A DNA stretch of 64,000 nt, taken from contig JAVGWX010000025.1 in assembly GCA_036924085.1 (NCBI GenBank), forward strand, positions 27,207,988-27,271,987, read 5' to 3'. A program made the position numbers and the translations under genes. Below the pieces are notes generated by a model. The model made no database searches, was not told where the DNA came from, and saw only the letters and a program-made list of their open reading frames with translations. Of this stretch, positions 12,552 through 23,603 are shown one piece after another. Within the stretch, counting starts at the first letter, position 1. Every line of letters starts with the position of its first letter. This stretch comes from Ariolimax columbianus (taxonomy: Eukaryota > Mollusca > Gastropoda > Stylommatophora > Arionidae).

Positions 12552-13001
12552 CTCTGCCTCTGGGACTCTGCCTCTGGGACTCTGCCTCTGGGACTCTGCC
12601 TCTGGGACTCTGCCTCTGGGACTCTGCCTCTGGGACTCTTCCTCTGGGGCTCTGCCTCCGGGACTCTGCCTCTGGGACTCTGCCTCCGGGACTCTGCCTC
12701 TAGGACTCTGCCTCTGGGACTCTGCCTCTGGGACTCTGCCTCTGGGACTCTGCCTCTGGGACTCTGCCTCTGGGACTCTGCCTCTGGGACTCTGCCTCTG
12801 GGACTGGGACTCTGCCTCTGGGACTCTGCCTCTGGGACTCTGCCTCTGGGACTCTGCCTCTGGGACTCTGCCTCTGGGACTCTGCCTCTGGGACTCTGCC
12901 TCTGGGACTCTGCCTCTGGGACTCTGCCTCTGGGACTCTGCCTCTGGGACTCTACCTCTGGGACTCTGCCTCTGGGACTCTGCCTCTGGGACTCTGCCTC
13001 T

Positions 13002-13565
13002 GATACTCTGCCTCTGGGACTCTGCCTCTGGGACTGGGACTCTGCCTCTGGGACTCTGCCTCTGGGACTGCCTCTGGGACTCTGCCTCTGGGACTCTGCT
13101 TCTGGGACTCTGGGACTCTGCCTCTGGGACTCTGCTTCTGGGACTCTGCCTCTGGGACTCTACCTCTGGGACTCTGCCTCTGTGACTCTGCCTCTGGGAC
13201 TCTGCCTCTGGGACTCTGCCTCTGGGACTCTTCCTCTGGGACTATGCCTCTGGGACTCTGCCTCTGGGACTCTGCCTCTGGGACTCTGCCTCTGGGACTG
13301 GGACTCTGCCTCTGGGACTCTGCCTCTGGGACTCTGCCTCTGGGACTCTGCCTCTGGGACTCTACCTCTGGGACTCTGCCTCTGACTCTGCCTCTGGGAC
13401 TCTGCCTCTGGGACTCTGCCTCTGGCTCTGCCTCTGGAACTCTGCCTCTGGGACTCTGCCTCTGGGACTCTGCCTCTGGGACTCTGCCTCTGGGACTCTG
13501 CCTCTGGGACTCTGCCTCTGGGACTCTACCTCTGGGACTCTTCCTCTGGGGCTCTGCCTCCGGGA
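13002..13565 (+). repeat. HOR block 3, copy b
   Basis: This is the partner of 10717-11280, 2,285 bp downstream. After the first CTCCGG unit this copy has a second CTCCGG 28 bp on, whereas copy a has a consensus unit, so the match ends there. Confidence 0.8.
13182..13385 (+). repeat. Cassette P, CTTCC subtype
   Basis: Has CTTCC but not GAATC. The same subtype recurs at 18464, 30248, 34307, 36699 and 39415. Confidence 0.9.
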
Positions 13566-14121
13566 CTCTGCCTCTGGGACTCTGCCTCCGGGACTCTGCC
13601 TCTGGGACTCTGCCTCTGGGACTCTGCCTCTGGGACTCTGCCTCTGGGACTCTGCCTCTGGGACTCTGCCTCTGGGACTCTGCCTCTGGGACTCTGCCTC
13701 TGGGACTGGGACTCTGCCTCTGGGACTCTGCCTCTGGGACTCTGCCTCTGGGACTCTGCCTCTGGGACTCTGCCTCTGGGACTCTGCCTCTGGGACTCTG
13801 CCTCTGGGACTCTGCCTCTGGGACTCTGCCTCTGGGACTCTGCCTCTGGGACTCTGGGACTCTGCCTCTGGGACTCTGCCTCTGGGACTCTGCCTCTGGC
13901 TCTGCCTCTGGGACTCTGCCTCTGGGATTCTGCCTCTGGGACTCTGCTTCTGGGACTCTGGGACTCTGCCTCTGGGACTCTGCCTCTGGGACTCTGCCTC
14001 TGGGACTCTGCCTCTGGGACTCTGCCTCTGTGACTCTGCTTCTGGGACTCTGGGACTCTGCCTCTGGGACTCTGCTTCTGGGACTCTGCCTCTGGGACTC
14101 TGCCTCTGGGACTCTGCCTCT

Positions 14122-14325
14122 GTGACTCTGCCTCTGGGACTCTGCCTCTGGGACTCTGCCTCTGGGACTCTGCCTCTGGGACTATGCCTCTGGGACTCTG
14201 CCTCTGGGACTCTGCCTCTGGGACTCTGCCTCTGGGACTGGGACTCTGCCTCTGGGACTCTGCCTCTGGGACTCTGCCTCTGGGACTCTGCCTCTGGGAC
14301 TCTGCCTCTGGGACTCTGCCTCTGA
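14122..14325 (+). repeat. Cassette P, CTGCC subtype without CTACC
   Basis: The CTACC marker near +181 has the consensus CTGCC here, and GGACCCTGCC follows near 14352. The length is still exactly 204 bp. Confidence 0.88.
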
Positions 14326-14938
14326 CTCTGCCTCTGGGACTCTGCCTCTGGGACCCTGCCTCTGGCTCTGCCTCTGGGACTCTGCCTCTGGGACTCTGCC
14401 TCTGGGACTCTGCCTCTGGGACTCTGCCTCTGGGACTCTTCCTCTGGGGCTCTGCCTCCGGGACTCTGCCTCTGGGACTCTGCCTCCGGGACTCTGCCTC
14501 TGGGACTCTGCCTCTGGGACTCTGCCTCTGGGACTCTGCCTCTGGGACTCTGCCTCTGGGACTCTGCCTCTGGGACTCTGCCTCTGGGACTCTGCCTCTG
14601 GGACTGGGACTCTGCCTCTGGGACTCTGCCTCTGGGACTCTGCCTCTGGGACTCTGCCTCTGGGACTCTGCCTCTGGGACTCTGCCTCTGGGACTCTGCC
14701 TCTGGGACTCTGCCTCTGGGACTCTGCCTCTGGGACTCTACCTCTGGGACTCTGCCTCTGGGACTCTGCCTCTGGGACTCTGCCTCTGGGACTCTGCCTC
14801 TGATACTCTGCCTCTGGGACTCTGCCTCTGGGACTGGGACTCTGCCTCTGGGACTCTGCCTCTGGGACTGCCTCTGGGACTCTGCCTCTGGGACTCTGCC
14901 TCTGGGACTCTGCCTCTGGGACTCTGCCTCTGGGACTC

Positions 14939-16121
14939 TTGCCTCTGGGACTCTGCCTCTGGGACTCTGCCTCTGGGACTCTGCCTCTGGGACTCTGCCT
15001 CTGGGACTCTGCCTCTGGGACTCTGCCTCTGGGACTCTGCCTCTGGGACTCTGCCTCTGGGACTCTGCCTCTGGGACTGGGACTCTGCCTCTGGGACTCT
15101 GCCTCTGGGACTCTGCCTCTGGGACTCTGCCTCTGGGACTCTGCCTCTGGGACTCTGCCTCTGGCTCTGCCTCTGGGACTCTGCCTCTGGGATTCTGCCT
15201 CTGGGACTCTGCTTCTGGGACTCTGGGACTCTGCCTTTGGGACTCTGCCTCTGGGACTCTGCCTCTGGGACTCTGCCTCTGGGACTCTGCCTCTGGGACT
15301 CTGCCTCTGGGACTCTGCCTCTGGGACTCTGCCTCTGGGACTCTGCCTCTGGGACTCTTGCCTCTGGGACTCTGCCTCTGGGACTCTGCCTCTGGGACTC
15401 TGCCTCTGGGACTCTGCCTCTGGGACTCTGCCTCTGGGACTCTGCCTCTGGGACTCTGCCTCTGGGACTCTGCCTCTGGGACTCTGCCTCTGGGACTGGG
15501 ACTCTGCCTCTGGGACTCTGCCTCTGGGACTGCCTCTGGCTCTGCCTCTGGGACTCTGCCTCTGGGACTCTGCCTCTGGGACTCTGCTTCTGGGACTCTG
15601 GGACTCTGCCTCTGGGACTCTGCTTCTGGGACTCTGCCTCTGGGACTCTGCCTCTGGGACTCTGCCTCTGTGACTCTGCCTCTGGGACTCTGCCTCTGGG
15701 ACTCTGCCTCTGGGACTCTGCCTCTGGGACTATGCCTCTGGGACTCTGCCTCTGGGACTGGGACTCTGCCTCTGGGACTCTGCCTCTGGGACTCTGCCTC
15801 TGGGACTCTGCCTCTGGGACTCTGCCTCTGGGACTCTGCCTCTGGGACTCTGCCTCTGGGACTCTGCCTCTGGGACTCTACCTCTGGGACTCTGCCTCTG
15901 GGACTCTGCCTCTGGGACTCTGCCTCTGGGACTCTGCCTCTGATACTCTGCCTCTGGGACTCTGCCTCTGGGACTGGGACTCTGCCTCTGGGACTCTGCC
16001 TCTGGGACTGCCTCTGGGACTCTGCCTCTGGGACTCTGCTTCTGGGACTCTGGGACTCTGCCTCTGGGACTCTGCTTCTGGGACTCTGCCTCTGGGACTC
16101 TACCTCTGGGACTCTGCCTCT
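14939..16121 (+). repeat. HOR block 4, copy a (about 2.33-kb shift)
   Basis: Two +1 units (CTCTTGCC at 14939 and 15358), CTTTGGG at 15236, GTGACTC at 15670, ATGCC at 15732, GATACTC at 15942 and GTGACTC at 16122 recur at 17267, 17700, 17550, 17998, 18060, 18284 and 18464. The shifts are 2,314, 2,328 and 2,342, differing by single 14-bp units. Confidence 0.87.
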
Positions 16122-16591
16122 GTGACTCTGCCTCTGGGACTCTGCCTCTGGGACTCTGCCTCTGGGACTCTTCCTCTGGGACTATGCCTCTGGGACTCTG
16201 CCTCTGGGACTCTGCCTCTGGGACTCTGCCTCTGGGACTCTGCCTCTGGGACTCTGCCTCTGGGACTCTGCCTCTGGGACTCTACCTCTGGGACTCTGCC
16301 TCTGACTCTGCCTCTGGGACTCTGCCTCTGGGACTCTGCCTCTGGGACTCTGCCTCTGGGACTGGGACTCTGCCTCTGGGACTCTGCCTCTGGGACTCTG
16401 CCTCTGGGACTCTGCCTCTGGGACTCTGCCTCTGGGACTCTGCCTCTGGGACTCTGCCTCTGGGACTCTGCCTCTGGGACTCTGCCTCTGGGACTCTGCC
16501 TCTGGGACTGGGACTCTGCCTCTGGGACTCTGCCTCTGGGACTGCCTCTGGGACTCTGCCTCTGGGACTCTACCTCTGGGACTCTGCCTCT

Positions 16592-16721
16592 GGCTCTACC
16601 TCTGGGACTCTGCCTCTGGGACTCTGCCTCTGGGACTCTGCCTCTGGGACTCTGCCTCTGGGACTCTGCCTCTGGGACTCTGCCTCTGGGACTGGGACTC
16701 TGCCTCTGGGACTCTGCCACT
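16592..16721 (+). repeat. Cassette Q, reference copy
   Basis: Begins with GGCTCTACC and ends with CCACTCTGCC starting 125 bp later, with one GGGACTGGG unit between. Copies with the same 125-bp spacing start at 16592, 19304, 24098, 30928, 35055, 37377 and 40093. The copy at 21155 is one unit shorter. A GGCTCTACC at 41988 lacks the downstream half. Confidence 0.9.
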
Positions 16722-17266
16722 CTGCCTCTGGGACTCTGCCACTCTGCCTCTGGGACTCTGCCTCTGGGACTCTGCCTCTGGGACTGGGACTCTGCCTCTG
16801 GGACTCTGCCTCTGGGACTCTGCCTCTGGGACTCTGCCTCTGGGACTCTGCCTCTGGGACTGGGACTCTGCCTCTGGGACTCTGCCTCTGGGACTCTGCC
16901 TCTGGGACTCTGCCTCTGGGACTCTGCCTCTGGGACTGGGACTCTGCCTCTGGGACTCTGCCTCTGGGACTCTGCCTCTGGGACTCTGCCTCTGGGACTC
17001 TACCTCTGGGACTCTGCCTCTGGGACTCTGCCTCTGGGACTCTGCCTCTGGGACTCTGCCTCTGGGACTCTGCCTCTGGGACTCTGGGACTCTGCCTCTG
17101 GGACTCTGCCTCTGGGACTCTGCCTCTGGGACTCTGCCTCTGGGACTCTGCTTCTGGGACTGGGACTCTGCCTCTGGGACTCTGCTTCTGGGACTCTGCC
17201 TCTGGGACTCTGCCTCTGGGACTCTGCCTCTGGGACTCTGCCTCTGGGACTCTGCCTCTGGGACTC

Positions 17267-18463
17267 TTGCCTCTGGGACTCTGCCTCTGGGACTCTGCCT
17301 CTGGGACTCTGCCTCTGGGACTCTGCCTCTGGGACTCTGCCTCTGGGACTCTGCCTCTGGGACTCTGCCTCTGGGACTCTGCCTCTGGGACTGGGACTCT
17401 GCCTCTGGGACTCTGCCTCTGGGACTCTGCCTCTGGGACTCTGCCTCTGGGACTCTGCCTCTGGGACTCTGCCTCTGGCTCTGCCTCTGGGACTCTGCCT
17501 CTGGGATTCTGCCTCTGGGACTCTGCTTCTGGGACTCTGGGACTCTGCCTTTGGGACTCTGCCTCTGGGACTCTGCCTCTGGGACTCTGCCTCTGGGACT
17601 CTGCCTCTGGGACTCTGCCTCTGGGACTCTGCCTCTGGGACTCTGCCTCTGGGACTCTGCCTCTGGGACTCTGCCTCTGGGACTCTGCCTCTGGGACTCT
17701 TGCCTCTGGGACTCTGCCTCTGGGACTCTGCCTCTGGGACTCTGCCTCTGGGACTCTGCCTCTGGGACTCTGCCTCTGGGACTCTGCCTCTGGGACTCTG
17801 CCTCTGGGACTCTGCCTCTGGGACTGGGACTCTGCCTCTGGGACTCTGCCTCTGGGACTGCCTCTGGCTCTGCCTCTGGGACTCTGCCTCTGGGACTCTG
17901 CCTCTGGGACTCTGCTTCTGGGACTCTGGGACTCTGCCTCTGGGACTCTGCTTCTGGGACTCTGCCTCTGGGACTCTGCCTCTGGGACTCTGCCTCTGTG
18001 ACTCTGCCTCTGGGACTCTGCCTCTGGGACTCTGCCTCTGGGACTCTGCCTCTGGGACTATGCCTCTGGGACTCTGCCTCTGGGACTGGGACTCTGCCTC
18101 TGGGACTCTGCCTCTGGGACTCTGCCTCTGGGACTCTGCCTCTGGGACTCTGCCTCTGGGACTCTGCCTCTGGGACTCTGCCTCTGGGACTCTGCCTCTG
18201 GGACTCTGCCTCTGGGACTCTACCTCTGGGACTCTGCCTCTGGGACTCTGCCTCTGGGACTCTGCCTCTGGGACTCTGCCTCTGATACTCTGCCTCTGGG
18301 ACTCTGCCTCTGGGACTGGGACTCTGCCTCTGGGACTCTGCCTCTGGGACTGCCTCTGGGACTCTGCCTCTGGGACTCTGCTTCTGGGACTCTGGGACTC
18401 TGCCTCTGGGACTCTGCTTCTGGGACTCTGCCTCTGGGACTCTACCTCTGGGACTCTGCCTCT
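17267..18463 (+). repeat. HOR block 4, copy b
   Basis: This is the partner of 14939-16121. It contains the last GATACTC unit I found (18284). That marker occurs nine times between 894 and 18284 and I did not see it afterwards, so the right part of this copy is close to a subfamily limit. Confidence 0.87.
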
Positions 18464-18667
18464 GTGACTCTGCCTCTGGGACTCTGCCTCTGGGACTCTG
18501 CCTCTGGGACTCTTCCTCTGGGACTATGCCTCTGGGACTCTGCCTCTGGGACTCTGCCTCTGGGACTCTGCCTCTGGGACTGGGACTCTGCCTCTGGGAC
18601 TCTGCCTCTGGGACTCTGCCTCTGGGACTCTGCCTCTGGGACTCTACCTCTGGGACTCTGCCTCTGA
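18464..18667 (+). repeat. Cassette P, CTTCC subtype
   Basis: Follows HOR block 4 copy b. The unit after its end region is CTGGAACTC rather than CTGGCTCTG. Confidence 0.9.
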
Positions 18668-19303
18668 CTCTGCCTCTGGGACTCTGCCTCTGGGACTCTG
18701 CCTCTGGAACTCTGCCTCTGGGACTCTGCCTCTGGGACTCTGCCTCTGGGACTCTGCCTCTGGGACTCTGCCTCTGGGACTCTGCCTCTGGGACTCTGCC
18801 TCTGGGACTCTACCTCTGGGACTCTGCCTCTGGGACTCTACCTCTGGGACTCTTCCTCTGGGGCTCTGCCTCCGGGACTCTGCCTCTGGGACTCTGCCTC
18901 CGGGACTCTGCCTCTGGGACTCTGCCTCTGGGACTCTGCCTCTGGGACTCTGCCTCTGGGACTCTGCCTCTGGGACTCTGCCTCTGGGACTCTGCCTCTG
19001 GGACTCTGCCTCTGGGACTGGGACTCTGCCTCTGGGACTCTGCCTCTGGGACTCTGCCTCTGGGACTCTGCCTCTGGGACTCTGCCTCTGGGACTCTGCC
19101 TCTGGGACTCTGCCTCTGGGACTCTGCCTCTGGGACTCTGCCTCTGGGACTCTGCCTCTGGGACTCTGCCTCTGGGACTCTGCCTCTGGGACTCTGCCTC
19201 TGGGACTCTGCCTCTGGGACTGGGACTCTGCCTCTGGGACTCTGCCTCTGGGACTGCCTCTGGGACTCTGCCTCTGGGACTCTACCTCTGGGACTCTGCC
19301 TCT

Positions 19304-19433
19304 GGCTCTACCTCTGGGACTCTGCCTCTGGGACTCTGCCTCTGGGACTCTGCCTCTGGGACTCTGCCTCTGGGACTCTGCCTCTGGGACTCTGCCTCTG
19401 GGACTGGGACTCTGCCTCTGGGACTCTGCCACT
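19304..19433 (+). repeat. Cassette Q
   Basis: CCACTCTGCC at 19429, 125 bp after GGCTCTACC. Confidence 0.88.
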
Positions 19434-20428
19434 CTGCCTCTGGGACTCTGCCTCTGGGACTCTGCCTCTGGGACTGGGACTCTGCCTCTGGGACTCTGCC
19501 TCTGGGACTCTGCCTCTGGGACTCTGCCTCTGGGACTCTGCCTCTGGGACTGGGACTCTGCCTCTGGGACTCTGCCTCTGGGACTCTGCCTCTGGGACTC
19601 TGCCTCTGGGACTCTGCCTCTGGGACTGGGACTCTGCCTCTGGGACTCTGCCTCTGGGACTCTGCCTCTGGGACTCTGCCTCTGGGACTCTACCTCTGGG
19701 ACTCTGCCTCTGGGACTCTGCCTCTGGGACTCTGCCTCTGGGACTCTGCCTCTGGGACTCTGCCTCTGGGACTCTGCCTCTGGGACTCTGGGACTCTGCC
19801 TCTGGGACTCTGCCTCTGGGACTCTGCCTCTGGGACTCTGCCTCTGGGACTCTGCTTCTGGGACTGGGACTCTGCCTCTGGGACTCTGCTTCTGGGACTC
19901 TGCCTCTGGGACTCTGCCTCTGGGACTCTGCCTCTGGGACTCTGCCTCTGGGACTCTGCCTCTGGGACTCTGCCTCTGGGACTCTTGCCTCTGGGACTCT
20001 GCCTCTGGGACTCTGCCTCTGGGACTCTGCCTCTGGGACTCTGCCTCTGGGACTCTGCCTCTGGGACTCTGCCTCTGGGACTCTGCCTCTGGGACTCTGC
20101 CTCTGGGACTCTGCCTCTGGGACTGGGACTCTGCCTCTGGGACTCTGCCTCTGGGACTCTGCCTCTGGGACTCTGCCTCTGGGACTCTGCCTCTGGCTCT
20201 GCCTCTGGGACTCTGCCTCTGGGATTCTGCCTCTGGGACTCTGCTTCTGGGACTCTGGGACTCTGCCTTTGGGACTCTGCCTCTGGGACTGCCTCTGGCT
20301 CTGCCTCTGGGACTCTGCCTCTGGGACTCTGCCTCTGGGACTCTGCTTCTGGGACTCTGGGACTCTGCCTCTGGGACTCTGCTTCTGGGACTCTGCCTCT
20401 GGGACTCTGCCTCTGGGACTCTGCCTCT

Positions 20429-20632
20429 GTGACTCTGCCTCTGGGACTCTGCCTCTGGGACTCTGCCTCTGGGACTCTGCCTCTGGGACTATGCCTCTGG
20501 GACTCTGCCTCTGGGACTCTGCCTCTGGGACTCTGCCTCTGGGACTGGGACTCTGCCTCTGGGACTCTGCCTCTGGGACTCTGCCTCTGGGACTCTGCCT
20601 CTGGGACTCTACCTCTGGGACTCTGCCTCTGA
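20429..20632 (+). repeat. Cassette P, CTGCC subtype
   Basis: Opens HOR block 5 copy a. Confidence 0.88.
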
Positions 20633-21154
20633 CTCTGCCTCTGGGACTCTGCCTCTGGGACTCTGCCTCTGGCTCTGCCTCTGGGACTCTGCCTCTGGGA
20701 CTCTGCCTCTGGGACTCTGCCTCTGGGACTCTGCCTCTGGGACTCTGCCTCTGGGACTCTGCCTCTGGGACTCTACCTCTGGGACTCTTCCTCTGGGGCT
20801 CTGCCTCCGGGACTCTGCCTCTGGGACTCTGCCTCCGGGACTCTGCCTCTGGGACTCTGCCTCTGGGACTCTGCCTCTGGGACTCTGCCTCTGGGACTCT
20901 GCCTCTGGGACTCTGCCTCTGGGACTCTGCCTCTGGGACTCTGCCTCTGGGACTGGGACTCTGCCTCTGGGACTCTGCCTCTGGGACTCTGCCTCTGGGA
21001 CTCTGCCTCTGGGACTCTGCCTCTGGGACTCTGCCTCTGGGACTCTGCCTCTGGGACTCTGCCTCTGGGACTGGGACTCTGCCTCTGGGACTCTGCCTCT
21101 GGGACTGCCTCTGGGACTCTGCCTCTGGGACTCTACCAATGGGACTCTGCCTCT

Positions 21155-21270
21155 GGCTCTACCTCTGGGACTCTGCCTCTGGGACTCTGCCTCTGGGACT
21201 CTGCCTCTGGGACTCTGCCTCTGGGACTCTGCCTCTGGGACTGGGACTCTGCCTCTGGGACTCTGCCACT
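21155..21270 (+). repeat. Cassette Q, short CCACTGCC subtype
   Basis: The spacing is 111 bp (125 minus one unit), the end marker is CCACTGCC rather than CCACTCTGCC, and CTACCAATGGG lies just upstream. Confidence 0.87.
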
Positions 21271-23603
21271 GCCTCTGGGACTCTGCCTCTGGGACTCTGC
21301 CTCTGGGACTGGGACTCTGCCTCTGGGACTCTGCCTCTGGGACTCTGCCTCTGGGACTCTGCCTCTGGGACTCTGCCTCTGGGACTGGGACTCTGCCTCT
21401 GGGACTCTGCCTCTGGGACTCTGCCTCTGGGACTCTGCCTCTGGGACTCTGCCTCTGGGACTGGGACTCTGCCTCTGGGACTCTGCCTCTGGGACTCTGC
21501 CTCTGGGACTGCCTCTGGGACTCTACCTCTGGGACTCTGCCTCTGGGACTCTGCCTCTGGGACTCTGCCTCTGGGACTCTGCCTCTGGGACTCTTCCTCT
21601 GGAGCTCTGCCTGCGGGACTCTGCCTCTGGGACTCTGCCTCTGGGACTCTGGGACTCTGCCTCTGGGACTCTGCCTCTGGGACTCTGCCTCTGGGACTCT
21701 GCTTCTGGGACTCTGGGACTGCCTCTGGGACTCTGCTTCTGGGACTCTGCCTCTGGGACTCTGCCTCTGGGACTCTGCCTCTGGGACTCTGCCTCTGGGA
21801 CTCTGCCTCTGGGACTCTGCCTCTGGGACTCTTGCCTCTGGGACTCTGCCTCTGGGACTCTGCCTCTGGGACTCTGCCTCTGGGACTCTGCCTCTGGGAC
21901 TCTGCCTCTGGGACTCTGCCTCTGGGACTCTGCCTCTGGGACTCTGCCTCTGGGACTCTGCCTCTGGGACTGGGACTCTGCCTCTGGGACTCTGCCTCTG
22001 GGACTCTGCCTCTGGGACTCTGCCTCTGGGACTCTGCCTCTGGGACTCTGCCTCTGGGACTCTGCCTCTGGCTCTGCCTCTGGGACTCTGCCTCTGGGAC
22101 TCTGCCTCTGGGACTCTGCTTCTGGGACTCTGCCTCTGGGACTCTGCCTCTGGGACTCTGCCTCTGGGACTCTGCCTCTGGGACTCTGCCTCTGGGACTC
22201 TGCCTCTGGGACTCTGGGACTCTGCCTCTGGGACTCTGCTTCTGGGACTCTGCCTCTGGGACTCTGCCTCTGGGACTCTGCCTCTGGGACTCTGCCTCTG
22301 GGACTCTGCTTCTGGGACTCTGGGACTCTGCCTCTGGGACTCTGCTTCTGGGACTCTGCCTCTGGGACTCTGCCTCTGGGACTCTGCCTCTGGGACTCTG
22401 CCTCTGGGACTCTGCCTCTGGGACTCTGCCTCTGGGACTCTTGCCTCTGGGACTCTGCCTCTGGGACTCTGCCTCTGGGACTCTGCCTCTGGGACTCTGC
22501 CTCTGGGACTCTGCATCTGGGACTGGGACTCTGCCTCTGGGACTCTGCCTCTGGGACTCTGCCTCTGGGACTCTGCCTCTGGGACTCTACCTCTGGGACT
22601 CTGCCTCTGGGACTCTGCCTCTGGGACTCTGCCTCTGGGACTCTGCCTCTGGGACTCTGCCTCTGGGACTCTGGGACTCTGCCTTTGGGACTCTGCCTCT
22701 GGGACTCTGGGACTCTGCCTTTGGGACTCTGCCTCTGGGACTCTGCCTCTGGGACTCTGCCTCTGGGACTCTGCCTCTGGGACTGGGACTCTGCCTCTGG
22801 GACTCTGCCTCTGGGACTCTGCCTCTGGGACTCTGCCTCTGAAACTCTGCCTCTGGGACTGGGACTCTGCCTCTGGGACTCTGCCTCTGGGACTCTGCCT
22901 CTGGGACTCTGCCTCTGGGACTCTGCCTCTGGGACTCTACCTCTGGGACTCTGCCTCTGAGACTCTGCCTCTGGGACTCTGCCTCTGGGACTCTGCCTCT
23001 GGGACTCTGCCTCTGGGACTCTGCCTCTGGGACTGGGACTCTGCCTCTGGCTCTGCCTCTGGGACTCTGCCTCTGGGACTCTGCCTCTGGGACTCTGCCT
23101 CTGGGACTCTGCCTCTGGGACTCTGCCTCTGGGACTCTGCCTCTGGGACTCTGGGACTCTGCCTCTGGGACTCTGCCTCTGGGACTCTGCCTCTGGGACT
23201 CTGCTTCTGGGACTCTGGGACTCTGCCTCTGGGACTCTGCCTCTGGGACTCTGCTTCTGGGACTCTGCCTCTGGGACTCTGCTTCTGGGACTCTGCCTCT
23301 GGGACTCTGCCTCTGGGACTCTGCCTCTGGGACTCTGCCTCTGGGACTCTGCCTCTGGGACTCTGCCTCTGGGACTCTGCCTCTGGGACTCTGCCTCTGG
23401 GACTCTGCCTCTGGGACTCTGCCTCTGGGACTCTGCCTCTGGGACGCTTGCCTCTGGGACTCTGCCTCTGGGACTCTGCCTCTGGGACTCTGCCTCTGGG
23501 ACTCTGCCTCTGGGGCTCTGCTTCTGGGACTCTGGGACTCTGCCTCTGAGACTCTGCTTCTGGGACTCTGCCTCTGGGACTCTGCCTCTGGGACTCTGCC
23601 TCT

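Larger units (their letters stand above)
20429..23603 (+). repeat. HOR block 5, copy a (about 3.2 kb)
   Basis: The block begins at a P cassette. Rare markers recur in the next block: CTACCAATGGG 21138/24081, CCACTGCC 21266/24223, GCATCTGGG 22513/25446, GAAACTC 22841/25834 and GGACGCTTGCC 23443/26462. Shifts run from 2,933 to 3,019, so several small length changes separate the copies. Confidence 0.87.

Noticed and set aside
14184..18467. Very long open frames on both strands (up to about 1,400 codons) that look like repeat proteins
   Set aside because: They follow from a stop-free 14-bp unit. All frames of a strand give the same peptide, starts and stops fall at random variant units, frames overlap each other and the opposite strand, and there is no non-repeat domain, promoter or splice structure.
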